Shown piece after piece: positions 1 through 7,432 of a DNA stretch of 7,705 nt. The notes beneath the pieces were generated by a model. It was not told the origin of the DNA, did no database searches, and was given only the letters and a program-made list of their open reading frames with translations. The stretch's first letter is position 1; each line of letters opens with the position of its first letter. The DNA is from Planctomycetaceae bacterium (lineage in GTDB: Bacteria; Planctomycetota; Planctomycetia; Pirellulales; Thermoguttaceae): positions 1 through 7,705 of the forward strand of contig JAIRLW010000293.1 of NCBI GenBank assembly GCA_031259095.1. The letters run 5' to 3'. Made by a program: the position numbers and the translations under genes.

Positions 1-637
1 CCAATTCACGGTTCAACCTACTCAATGTTTCCGATAAATCAAGATAAAATGCCGTTTGAGTTGCGTCAATCGCATTGAGAATACGCGATTTTTCTTCTGC
101 AACTTGCGGTTTAGCCGAATGTATTTGAATTTGTTCCAAATATTCTGCATGAATCCAATCGTTCCATGAAAAAATTCGTTCGTTAAATTGATTTTGTTTC
201 ACAATCGGCGTTTGACGTAACCGCCGGCAAAAAGCAGAATCACACCACTCCAACGGCGCACAACGAATCTCCATATCGTTCGGCTGTAATTGCGGATGAA
301 TATTGTCCCAAAATTGCATTGCCAAAGAACGGATCATCACAATTCCTTCCAACAAACCATTGACTCCCAAAAGAACAGTTGCCGCTTCCGTTCCCCAAAC
401 AGCAATTTGTAAATCCTTTGATCGGGAAATTAATGTTTCACGGCAAAGCAATAAAACACGTTCCCAATCCGCTTGTTTTAATTGATGTTCCCAAACTCCT
501 TGCGGCAACGACGCATCTTCCTCTCGCCGCGCCTCCTGAATTGAATCATAAATCGGATCGTAAAAGAGATAAAGCCCACACGGTTCCTCACCATCAATCG
601 GTTTTAAAATTGTTTCAAGATCAAATAAACTTTTCAT
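1..637 (-). CDS. tssA: TssA, T6SS cap/priming protein (ImpA_N domain), 3' end cut by window edge
   Basis: Reading the minus strand from the ATG at 637-635 gives an uninterrupted frame of 212 codons that continues past the left edge. The N-terminus matches the ImpA_N family: a leader 'ILKPIDGEEPCGLYLFYDP' (about residues 10-28; family pattern L-x-P-I ... P-C-G-x-x-L-x-Y-D-P), 'IQEARREED' (33-41), 'QGVW' (46-49), 'ADW' (56-58), 'SKDLQIAVWGTEA' (73-85) and 'FWDNIHP' (109-115). TssA proteins bind the baseplate and tail tip and guide sheath and tube polymerisation in the cytoplasm. The start codon overlaps the tssM stop as ATGA. No Shine-Dalgarno motif precedes it, so translation is probably coupled to tssM. 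The C-terminal part, which separates the TssA subclasses, is outside the window, so the subtype cannot be given. The domain call is firm; the function is inferred from family and context. Confidence 0.9.
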   Translation of the reverse strand, partial: MKSLFDLETILKPIDGEEPCGLYLFYDPIYDSIQEARREEDASLPQGVWEHQLKQADWERVLLLCRETLISRSKDLQIAVWGTEAATVLLGVNGLLEGIVMIRSLAMQFWDNIHPQLQPNDMEIRCAPLEWCDSAFCRRLRQTPIVKQNQFNERIFSWNDWIHAEYLEQIQIHSAKPQVAEEKSRILNAIDATQTAFYLDLSETLSRLNREL

Positions 638-3600
638 TGTTGATCGTTAGGCAGTATAAGTATTGGAGTTGAAGTAGGTGATTGTACAGGAAAATCAACA
701 GAATCGTCAATCCAACCCTGAAAAATTTCACCTTTGTTAAGAGGAGGAATCGAAAGTTCTTGAAAATTCCGTACCTTTCGTTTTGGCAATTTTTGTAATA
801 ATTTTGGAAATAGAAATTGAGCCGGCGGACATTCTTGTTCGATTATTTTAGTTACAGGCGGAACCGGAACAGACGGCATTTCCGGTTTTTGATGCGCGTC
901 CGATTGATTTAATACAGGAATTTCCGGTTGTTTTTCCGGTATCTCAAAACGTTTCAGATTTCCTTCCGCCGGCATCCAATCAGGAAAATAGCACGGAACA
1001 ATAATGTCTTCTTTGTTTCCGTCATTACCGATTTTGGCGAGACGAATTTGTACAAAAGTTCGGAATAAATTTGTAACATCTTTATTGGAATGATTAGAAT
1101 GTTTGGTATCATTCGGTTTGGTTGGAACTTCAAAAGACAGTAAATCGGCTATTCGATTGATATTTCCCGCCTGATCTTTTTCTAAAACCGGTTGAATATT
1201 TTCCGCAATAAAAACGAACAGGCTCCAAGGTGATGGATAATCATAAACAATCCGCATTTCCTGAAGCACCGCCTGACGATGTTCCGGCGGAGAAACAGGA
1301 ACAACTCCGCCGTCTTTCGCCCATTGTAACGTAAATCGCGTCGGTGAACCAAACTTCCACACACCTTCTGTAACACTATTTCGTACAGAAAGTTCTTGAT
1401 TATCCAATTGAAGCGATTGGTCAAGTATCCATGAATGACCATTTTCCGATGGATTGGCAACATGATATTTTATTGATACAATAATATCGGGAATTGTATT
1501 GGGTTCGGACAATTTTCCGAAAAAGATTGGTTTTATCTTTTTTATTATTTCATAAAAACTAATATAATCAGGCGGTATAATCCAAGTGATCGGTTGCGTC
1601 GGCATTTCAGGAAGTAACGAATAAAATGTCCGAACTGCGTCAGGTGAAGCAGAAGGAGATTGAGCAAAATGATCCGCAACAAAAGGAAACCGACCTTTCA
1701 AATAAGTATTAAAAAACGTTGCCGCTTTGTTCCATTGAGCAAAAAAATCAAGTTTGGTTTGACCTTGTTTCCATTCCCGCGCGGCTCTGTCCAATTCATA
1801 CATTCGTTGATAAAACCAGTTAGGCGACGGGGAAAGCGGTTCATGTTCCTGTTTCGATAATTTAGTTTTTATGAACTGTTCCAACTGTGTGATCGGATTA
1901 TTGGGAGTTTGTGCTTCGTGTTGCTCAACCCCTTCCCGAATCACTTTCCAACGTTCTATTCGTGTTACGTCATCATCTGAAGGCGATAAATCGTTACGGT
2001 TCAAAAGATAAGTGAGAATCGGATCAATACGGTTTTTCCAATACTTGAGTCGTTGTCTCCGCAAAGTCAGGTAAGAATCAATTTCTCCTTCCATAGCAAT
2101 ACCTAATAACGGTACAAGAATCGAACCGTAACCATTCCACGCAGAAAATGTTGTTTGGTTCGGTTCATAGAGATGATCCGCAAGACATTGTTTATCAAAA
2201 CCCGCAAGAACCGCGAATGCCTGTTGATCCGCTACGTTTATTAATTCGTTACGTTGACGTTTTGCATCGTCGCCGAATGATTGGTAGAGATTGAGAAATT
2301 GTAAAATACTTTCCGTTACCTCTTGAAAATTGCCGTAAATGCCATACTCCACCGTTGGCAACCGGTGTATTCGACGCGAATCGGCAAGGAGTTTGTGCAT
2401 GTTGTCAATCAATTGTTGTCTTGCTTTAATTTGAATCAGATTGTCATATTTCGTTTCTGTTTCGTTAAAAATCTTACCGTAACGATCCGCCATTTGAAGT
2501 GCATTAAACAAAATCTGATTATCCCATTCGACAGACATTGGATTTCCCGCCAATGGTACAACATAAGCCTTTTCAATTTGTTGCATAAATAATTCCTGCC
2601 GTAACCGCCCTACCAATGTTGTTAGAGATTCCAACCATGGTAATGGAGTAAGCGTATGGGACGATTGTAATTCAAAAAATTTTCCAGACCGGTTTGATTG
2701 CAACTTTTTCAGCCGTTCAAATTGTTCCCGTTTCAATAATAATGTATCGGCATCCCAACGTTTCATATCCGAATCATTCAAAAAAGTCTCTTTCCGAATC
2801 CTGTTACGAAGCGGGAGATTGTCATCGTTGTACAATGGTTTCTCATTGAGTATCCAATTATAATGTTCATCCTTCAAAGCAAGGACAACCTGATTCAAAA
2901 CCGTCCAATATTGTTCCAATTTTTTTTGTTCTAACGGAGTTGCCATTAATGATACCGTATCGTTCAACAATAACTCAATCTGTTCCAAATGCAGGAGAAG
3001 GACATTTCGTTTATAAATTTGTTCGTCAAATTGACGTGAAAGTTGGTCAAATTTGATTCGTTCCATTTGAGTTATCTCATTTTTCGTTCTCAAAAATTTA
3101 TTTTGTTCGGGATATTGACGCAGCGTGATATTGCGCTGTTGTAAAACTTGTTCCAATAATGATTCCAAATCAAGATGTTCGTTACGAGTACAATCTGCTA
3201 CGAAATTTTCTTCCATTTTCCAGAGATAACGTATCAATTCAAGGAAATCAGCAAAATTTCCGTTTTTCAAAAACACTTCATACGTACCAAACATACGATA
3301 AAAATCACATGAAATGTGAACATGTTGTTCGAGCATTTGATATTCGTGTGTCTCCAATGGTGTAACGAATTTTTCCTCAACATCACCGGATTGTTTCTTG
3401 TTTGTGTTTGTATCGTAAATTTCACGGGCTCGCCATGTCATTGCTTGCGGGATCGAACTATTGACGAAATCTCTGTAAAATTCCACGTACCGAAGAAATA
3501 CTTCGTTGGTAAGTGATGAAAAACAACTAACAGGAAAAAAAATGGAACTCAAACCGTCGTAATTCTCTTTTTTAGTATCAAAAATAATTTCCTGTAACAA

Positions 3601-4899
3601 ATCCCGCTGTGACGGAGCAATGATATTCTTATCGGTAACATTTCCTTGTAACCCCGACTCCAGTAATTCCTGATTCTGTACATAAAATCTGTCCCAGTTT
3701 TTACCGAAACGTATTACGGACGCAACATCTTGTTTTAGAGCGGGAAGTTGCCGCAACATGCCGCACCACCAAAAAACCAACAGAGCAGTACAAAAAATCT
3801 GGACAATACGAACAGTTCGTGTCCGTGCCTGAAATATTTGCCGAACAGGAATTGCCAAAATTGCTCCTTCCGGCAGACTTTCACGTAATAATCGATGCGC
3901 AAAAGCGAATCGTTGCGTTTGCGTACCGTCAGTTGCCGTACCGCCGGTTATTGTACCGCCAAATGCCAGTCCGTGAAAAATAAATGGTTCGTGATACACA
4001 CTTTTGGAAAAGATATAGTTACAAAATTGAATCAATCCCGATTGGAGTTGATTCAGCTCATCGGTAAGAAGAAATAAATTTTGAGATTCCTGTTCCCCTT
4101 TGATAGAAATACCGGAAAAAACATCAATCCGAATACGTTGTAACTGAACAGAAATAGATTCTTGCGCATCGTGTAACAAATTGTTGTGCCATTCCCTATA
4201 TTTTGTATCTTCCGGACTCCAACCGAGCGTATCAGAAACATTTGATTTATTCCAGACTTGTCCAAGTTCATGGAAGCCGGTGAGTTTTTCACAATCATGA
4301 AAAAGAAGATGAACCGGCAAACGCATTCCCGTAATTCGTTGTAACCGAATCAGTTGTTCGTGAAGATGAGCCGCAACACGTCCCGCTTCATCAATTTGCC
4401 GAACAGCGTCTGTGGAAATGGAAAGAACAACACCATCCAACGGACGTTGCGGACGTATCCGCAAAAGTTCCCGAAACAAATTATCATAAACTCTGCGTTC
4501 AGCCGTTCCCTGTGTTACAAGATCGTTTTTTGGAACAATTAAAACGCCGCGTTCAAAAAGGTGAAAATCCAGTTGAGTTGCTTCTAAATATTCGCCGTCG
4601 TATTCTGTAAAAACTGTTTGAATAGATGACGGAAGCGTATCACCAAGTACCAAAAATATCGGACATGCCGATTGATTTGTACCAAGATGCCGTTGTAAAC
4701 GCCGTAAATCACTGTGGATCCCTGAATAATTCCTTTTTGTTTTTTTGGTTTTCTGTTGCGCATCGGGAGTGATTTCGTGCCGCCGAAACCGCACAAAAAT
4801 GACAATAATAAGAACAATCAGCAGCAACACGATTCCAATTAGTGTCCAAAAAATCCAATCGTGTAACATCATGCCGAAAAGTACGATATTTCCAAGCAT
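634..4899 (-). CDS. tssM: TssM (IcmF-like) T6SS inner-membrane complex protein, divergent
   Basis: A 1421-residue IcmF-family protein; with TssL it forms the T6SS membrane complex. Features in order: one clear transmembrane helix at about 14-37 followed by a basic stretch (RFRRHE, KTKKTKR); a cytoplasmic NTPase-like domain at about 60-345 with family landmarks 'RPLDGVVLSIS' (152-162) and 'LTGF' (206-209); a second helix at about 364-383; then a large periplasmic region. The IcmF C-terminal domain is around 1150-1315, with 'SPWSLFVF' (about 1223-1230) matching the usual 'GPWALFRL' signature. The last 103 residues are proline-rich. The nucleotide-binding motifs are degenerate: 'LGDTLPSSI' stands where a Walker A would be, 'LIVP' at the Walker B position, and 'HDCE' where TKxD is expected. 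The start is fixed by an in-frame TAG 12 bases upstream of the first ATG and a purine-rich SD (AGGAAGGG). It is longer than usual (typically about 1100-1300). The stop overlaps tssA. Confidence 0.93.
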   Translation of the reverse strand: MLGNIVLFGMMLHDWIFWTLIGIVLLLIVLIIVIFVRFRRHEITPDAQQKTKKTKRNYSGIHSDLRRLQRHLGTNQSACPIFLVLGDTLPSSIQTVFTEYDGEYLEATQLDFHLFERGVLIVPKNDLVTQGTAERRVYDNLFRELLRIRPQRPLDGVVLSISTDAVRQIDEAGRVAAHLHEQLIRLQRITGMRLPVHLLFHDCEKLTGFHELGQVWNKSNVSDTLGWSPEDTKYREWHNNLLHDAQESISVQLQRIRIDVFSGISIKGEQESQNLFLLTDELNQLQSGLIQFCNYIFSKSVYHEPFIFHGLAFGGTITGGTATDGTQTQRFAFAHRLLRESLPEGAILAIPVRQIFQARTRTVRIVQIFCTALLVFWWCGMLRQLPALKQDVASVIRFGKNWDRFYVQNQELLESGLQGNVTDKNIIAPSQRDLLQEIIFDTKKENYDGLSSIFFPVSCFSSLTNEVFLRYVEFYRDFVNSSIPQAMTWRAREIYDTNTNKKQSGDVEEKFVTPLETHEYQMLEQHVHISCDFYRMFGTYEVFLKNGNFADFLELIRYLWKMEENFVADCTRNEHLDLESLLEQVLQQRNITLRQYPEQNKFLRTKNEITQMERIKFDQLSRQFDEQIYKRNVLLLHLEQIELLLNDTVSLMATPLEQKKLEQYWTVLNQVVLALKDEHYNWILNEKPLYNDDNLPLRNRIRKETFLNDSDMKRWDADTLLLKREQFERLKKLQSNRSGKFFELQSSHTLTPLPWLESLTTLVGRLRQELFMQQIEKAYVVPLAGNPMSVEWDNQILFNALQMADRYGKIFNETETKYDNLIQIKARQQLIDNMHKLLADSRRIHRLPTVEYGIYGNFQEVTESILQFLNLYQSFGDDAKRQRNELINVADQQAFAVLAGFDKQCLADHLYEPNQTTFSAWNGYGSILVPLLGIAMEGEIDSYLTLRRQRLKYWKNRIDPILTYLLNRNDLSPSDDDVTRIERWKVIREGVEQHEAQTPNNPITQLEQFIKTKLSKQEHEPLSPSPNWFYQRMYELDRAAREWKQGQTKLDFFAQWNKAATFFNTYLKGRFPFVADHFAQSPSASPDAVRTFYSLLPEMPTQPITWIIPPDYISFYEIIKKIKPIFFGKLSEPNTIPDIIVSIKYHVANPSENGHSWILDQSLQLDNQELSVRNSVTEGVWKFGSPTRFTLQWAKDGGVVPVSPPEHRQAVLQEMRIVYDYPSPWSLFVFIAENIQPVLEKDQAGNINRIADLLSFEVPTKPNDTKHSNHSNKDVTNLFRTFVQIRLAKIGNDGNKEDIIVPCYFPDWMPAEGNLKRFEIPEKQPEIPVLNQSDAHQKPEMPSVPVPPVTKIIEQECPPAQFLFPKLLQKLPKRKVRNFQELSIPPLNKGEIFQGWIDDSVDFPVQSPTSTPILILPNDQQ

Positions 4900-4900
4900 T

Positions 4901-4908
4901 CCCTTCCT
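4901..4908 (-). promoter_or_regulatory. Shine-Dalgarno site of tssM
   Basis: AGGAAGGG on the minus strand ends two bases before the tssM ATG (4899-4897), inside a longer purine run. It supports this ATG over the internal ATG pair at codons 10-11, which has no such motif upstream. Confidence 0.6.
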
Positions 4909-4918
4909 TTCCTATCTC

Positions 4919-4947
4919 AATATATTCCGTAACTGTCTATTTATTAA
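4919..4947 (-). promoter_or_regulatory. Possible sigma70-like promoter for tssM
   Basis: On the minus strand TTAATA (4947-4942; 4/6 to TTGACA) is separated by 17 bases from TATATT (4924-4919; 5/6 to TATAAT). A transcript starting about 7 bases beyond the -10 would have a short leader of roughly a dozen bases that still contains the AGGAAGGG ribosome-binding site. The region is AT-rich, so chance matches are likely, and the promoter consensus of this lineage is not known. The location, immediately before a gene detached from its operon partners, is the main argument in favour. Confidence 0.33.
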
Positions 4948-4953
4948 CTGAGT

Positions 4954-5113
4954 CCGCAGATTACGCAGATTTTCGCATATTTTTTAAAACGTTTATTGAA
5001 ATGGCATAAAATCTCCTAAGTTTTTAATTTGTTTTCTTTTCGTATGTTTTGCTATTTTTTTCTGTTTCGTAATTATCAAAAAAATAATCTCTAAAAATCT
5101 GCGTGATCTGCGG
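4954..5113. repeat. Inverted repeat element in the tssL-tssM gap (20-bp arms, about 120-bp centre)
   Basis: The left arm (4954-4973) reads CCGCAGATTACGCAGATTTT on the plus strand. The right arm (5094-5113) is its reverse complement except for one position (19/20). Each arm contains a tandem of the unit CGCAGATT with one base between copies, and the left arm is followed by a decayed third unit (TTCGCATATT). The centre (4974-5093) is strongly AT-rich. A short AT hairpin lies just outside the right arm (TAAATAT at 5116-5122 with ATATTTA at 5129-5135). From memory, arms of this type (tctgcg..atctgcgg) recur as intergenic palindromes in many bacterial genomes, so this is probably a dispersed MITE- or REP-like element rather than an operon-specific signal. 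No target-site duplication is obvious. There is no GC-rich stem followed by a T-run, so it is not an intrinsic terminator. Confidence 0.72.
4993..5017 (-). other. SD plus four-codon ORF (MPFQ) inside the repeat centre
   Basis: On the minus strand AGGAG (5017-5013) is followed after five bases by ATG (5007-5005), then CCA TTT CAA and a TAA stop (4995-4993). The ribosome-binding site is better than those of tssK or tssA, yet the frame is only four codons. It may be a leader minicistron, the remnant of a gene carried or interrupted by the repeat, or chance in AT-rich DNA. It ends about 95 bases before the tssM start and is not in a position to overlap it. Translation is not shown. Confidence 0.3.
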
Positions 5114-5177
5114 GCTAAATATCTATAAATATTTACGAACTCTGTTGATAAAAGAGATAGTTACTACATTCAATTAA

Positions 5178-5990
5178 TCATTGTTGTTGTGTCAGATAAC
5201 CATTTGATACGGTAAGTCCTAAAGGAGGTGAAGTTGGTTCGGCTGCCTGAACGGATTCCAATGATGTACGATTGATCATTTCATAAAGCGGTTTAACATT
5301 ACTCCGCCAAAGATAATGAGAAATCAACAACATACCGATTATCAAAATAATTGTTGCGATATACCAGCGCCGTAACGATGGTATTACCGGTAACGATTCT
5401 TCGTGCAATACAGCAGGCAGCGGTTCCGTATCACGGCGGGAGTTTTTGTTATAATCGTGAAGCATTACCTGAATCCATCGTCCTAATTCGTGACGATAAC
5501 GATTCCAACTATTTTCGTCCTCTGTAACTTCCGGTGTTAAACGTCCGTGAAAACCTAGTGCCAATGTTTCAAGCAAAATGATTGCAAACGGTAAATCATA
5601 AAGTTTTCGTCCCGCAAGCAATTTGTCAATCATCCGGTAAAATTGGTCGCCTACTGTTCTTGTTTGAAACAGTTTCAATTCAAGCAGATTCGCTTTCCAC
5701 CAATCACGACCCGGCCAATCGATTTTCTGTAACAATTCATCGGCAAGACCGCATTCCACAAGAAAAAATTCGTCGCCGAACAGACCGGCATGATGATGCC
5801 GGTCTTCCGTCAAATGGGAAAGTAATTGCCGCCAAAGTAATTCAATCTCCTCCGGTGTTTTCAGGTTACTGAGTTCACGGCAGCGGCTCAATAAAAATGA
5901 AACGAAATTTTGAAAAACCTGCAGCCGCAAATCACTTAATATATTTTCCGTTTCAAATGATGATGTAAGTAACGATGTAACAGTTTTCAT
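5178..5990 (-). CDS. tssL: TssL (DotU-like) T6SS inner-membrane protein
   Basis: A 270-residue protein of the usual TssL/DotU size and layout. A cytoplasmic helical domain covers about residues 1-205, one transmembrane helix lies at about 209-227 (WYIATIILIIGMLLISHYL), and a 43-residue tail follows in the periplasm. Family landmarks are 'FGDEFFL' (71-77, where most homologues have a DE pair), 'WW..NLLELKLFQTRTVGDQFY' around 97-118 and 'ETLALGFHGRL' (141-151), the counterpart of the conserved LGFxGRY. TssL docks the TssK baseplate adaptor and binds TssM. There is no OmpA-like peptidoglycan-binding extension. The frame stays open for 41 codons upstream, but the ATG at 5990-5988 is the start. 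It has GAGGAGG seven bases upstream, overlaps the tssK stop as ATGA, and longer versions would lie inside tssK. Confidence 0.93.
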   Translation of the reverse strand: MKTVTSLLTSSFETENILSDLRLQVFQNFVSFLLSRCRELSNLKTPEEIELLWRQLLSHLTEDRHHHAGLFGDEFFLVECGLADELLQKIDWPGRDWWKANLLELKLFQTRTVGDQFYRMIDKLLAGRKLYDLPFAIILLETLALGFHGRLTPEVTEDENSWNRYRHELGRWIQVMLHDYNKNSRRDTEPLPAVLHEESLPVIPSLRRWYIATIILIIGMLLISHYLWRSNVKPLYEMINRTSLESVQAAEPTSPPLGLTVSNGYLTQQQ

Positions 5991-7333
5991 GACTCTGCCT
6001 CCTCGAATATCAAATAAATATCTGCGGGACATGATATTCGTTCCGATTCGGTGATGCAGACAACACAAAGTGATTCTTCGGCAGGGGGAATTTCCTGTAT
6101 CGTAATTTCCCAAAACAACATTCGCCGCGACAATGTTAATAAACCTGTTTTATGCGTTTGTTTACGAACAGCGCCAACAGAACGCCGTAACGTTAATGAT
6201 TCGATTTCGCTTTCAAAACCGATAACCGCCTGTTCAAACCAACGGATAACCTTCTCTTCTTCCGTACCGGAACGAAGCGCAACACCAAGAATTACTGTTC
6301 CGGCAACCAAACGTTTTGAAGTCAACGAAAATTGTTCGTCTGCCGTATGAATAAATGGAATTTCCCGATACCGTGCCGGAATACGTAATTCGATTTCATG
6401 CAGAATTGCTTCAATCTGTAACGTAAAACAACGAAGCGGATCAGAATGATCGTAGTTAATTCGTTTCGGAATTGTCAAACGCCCGATATTGCAAAGAGAA
6501 CTCGTCCAACCGGATAGTGCCCCAAACAAATAAAGCGGCGGCGCTCCTTCAGAAAAAAGCAATGTTTCCAGCATCGGAAGCGGTCCCAATAAACCGGGTA
6601 AAATCACACGAGGATCAAAATACAAACTCCGTTCATTGTCAGACAACTCCTCATCCTGCCGAACTAATGCGGCTGCACGATTACGAATTGTTGTTACTAA
6701 ATCGAGCAGCATTTTGTATATAGGACTGTTACGGCAAATGAGAAGTCGGGGCGGTTCATAATCGTGCAAATAAAACCCTTCGGCGCGAAAGGAAACTTTG
6801 GCTATCGGCAATGCAGCAAACCGGCTGGGAGGATCACCAAGAAAAAGCGAAAGATTCGGAGCAAGTACAGGAATGGGTTGATATTCTTCTGTTGACGGGT
6901 CTTGGATAGAATACTCCAATTCGCGGTAACGTAAATTTTCAAAATCGTCTGCCGGATTGGACAAAGCGTAAGGAACAAGTAACCAAATGGTCTGTTCGGT
7001 ATTCGGCGTCTCTTGTAAGGAAGTGAGTTTGATTTCAAGAATCGGTTCCGATTGTTTAACAGGCGTAACGCCGGAAGAAGCCGGTTGTGAATATTGAACA
7101 TAAAGTCCGTCCGGCATAACGGCTTCCATTTCCAGAACACGAAAAATACCGGAACCGAGTTGCGAAATATCCAACTGTTGTTGAATCACTCCCCATGCAA
7201 ACGGCATCGTAACAGAAAAACGCCGGGCAAGTAAAAAATTGTTACGGCGGTCAGTCATTTGAAAATGAGCGGGAAGGAGAAACATTCCTTCGTGCCATCT
7301 CACTGCATATTCCGGTTGCCAGTTTGTTTTCAT
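5987..7333 (-). CDS. tssK: TssK, T6SS baseplate subunit linking baseplate to membrane complex
   Basis: A 448-residue protein, the usual TssK length (about 445). The N-terminus carries the family signature 'WHEGMFLLPAHFQ' (13-25; typical form W-x-E-G-M-x-L-x-P-Q-H-F-Q) and 'MPDGLYV' (73-79). The middle holds the shoulder and helical stalk region, and the C-terminal third is the head that in known systems contacts TssL and TssM. TssK is a trimeric cytoplasmic adaptor of the baseplate wedges. Transcription comes from the side of the PAAR-like gene, 99 bases away. Its last codons contain the tssL ribosome-binding site and its TGA overlaps the tssL ATG. No Shine-Dalgarno motif precedes the ATG at 7333-7331, although the conserved motif close to the N-terminus makes this start very likely. 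Identification rests on motif, length and neighbours. Confidence 0.94.
   Translation of the reverse strand: MKTNWQPEYAVRWHEGMFLLPAHFQMTDRRNNFLLARRFSVTMPFAWGVIQQQLDISQLGSGIFRVLEMEAVMPDGLYVQYSQPASSGVTPVKQSEPILEIKLTSLQETPNTEQTIWLLVPYALSNPADDFENLRYRELEYSIQDPSTEEYQPIPVLAPNLSLFLGDPPSRFAALPIAKVSFRAEGFYLHDYEPPRLLICRNSPIYKMLLDLVTTIRNRAAALVRQDEELSDNERSLYFDPRVILPGLLGPLPMLETLLFSEGAPPLYLFGALSGWTSSLCNIGRLTIPKRINYDHSDPLRCFTLQIEAILHEIELRIPARYREIPFIHTADEQFSLTSKRLVAGTVILGVALRSGTEEEKVIRWFEQAVIGFESEIESLTLRRSVGAVRKQTHKTGLLTLSRRMLFWEITIQEIPPAEESLCVVCITESERISCPADIYLIFEEAES
5998..6004 (-). promoter_or_regulatory. Strong Shine-Dalgarno site of tssL, inside the end of tssK
   Basis: GAGGAGG on the minus strand, seven bases before the tssL ATG. 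The same bases encode the Glu-Glu pair near the C-terminus of TssK. It decides the tssL start and shows that this organism uses SD-led initiation at least for some genes. Confidence 0.75.
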
Positions 7334-7432
7334 GATGATTTGTTATTTTACCGGTGTTCTATTTTGCCCAAACAGAGACTCTCAATTCGTTTATCGTTTA
7401 ACAGAAAATGCCCAATAAAGTAAATTTTCTCT
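7334..7432 (-). other. Intergenic spacer between PAAR-like gene and tssK
   Basis: This 99-bp AT-rich spacer contains a weak inverted repeat (AGAAAAT at 7403-7409 with ATTTTCT at 7424-7430, 14-base loop) and TGCCCAA twice on the plus strand (7365-7371 and 7409-7415). I see no convincing terminator, ribosome-binding site or promoter, which favours read-through from the PAAR-like gene into tssK. Confidence 0.4.

Noticed and set aside
303..672. Two overlapping plus-strand frames of 60 and 97 codons
   Set aside because: They sit antisense to the conserved tssA N-terminus and the end of tssM, and have no recognisable domain; they are shadow frames.
2920..3542. Two 8-base homopolymer runs inside tssM (T run at 2920-2927 and A run at 3535-3542 on the plus strand)
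   Set aside because: The frame is intact across both and eight bases is short for phase variation in an AT-rich gene; no further sign of slippage was seen.
5991..6113. Upstream extension of the tssL frame by 41 codons
   Set aside because: It lies wholly inside tssK in another frame, does not resemble TssL, and the ATG at 5990 has a strong SD and an ATGA overlap.
5582..6723. Plus-strand frames of 83-99 codons opposite tssL and tssK
   Set aside because: Antisense to well-conserved genes, with low-complexity composition expected of shadow frames and no convincing ribosome-binding sites.
7345..7372. TTTGGG-16-TAAAAT as a promoter for tssK
   Set aside because: The -35 match is poor and the -10 lies only about a dozen bases from the ATG, leaving almost no leader and no SD.
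7403..7430. AGAAAAT/ATTTTCT inverted repeat after the PAAR-like gene as a terminator
   Set aside because: The seven-pair stem is almost all AT with a 14-base loop and no T-run follows, so it should not terminate transcription.
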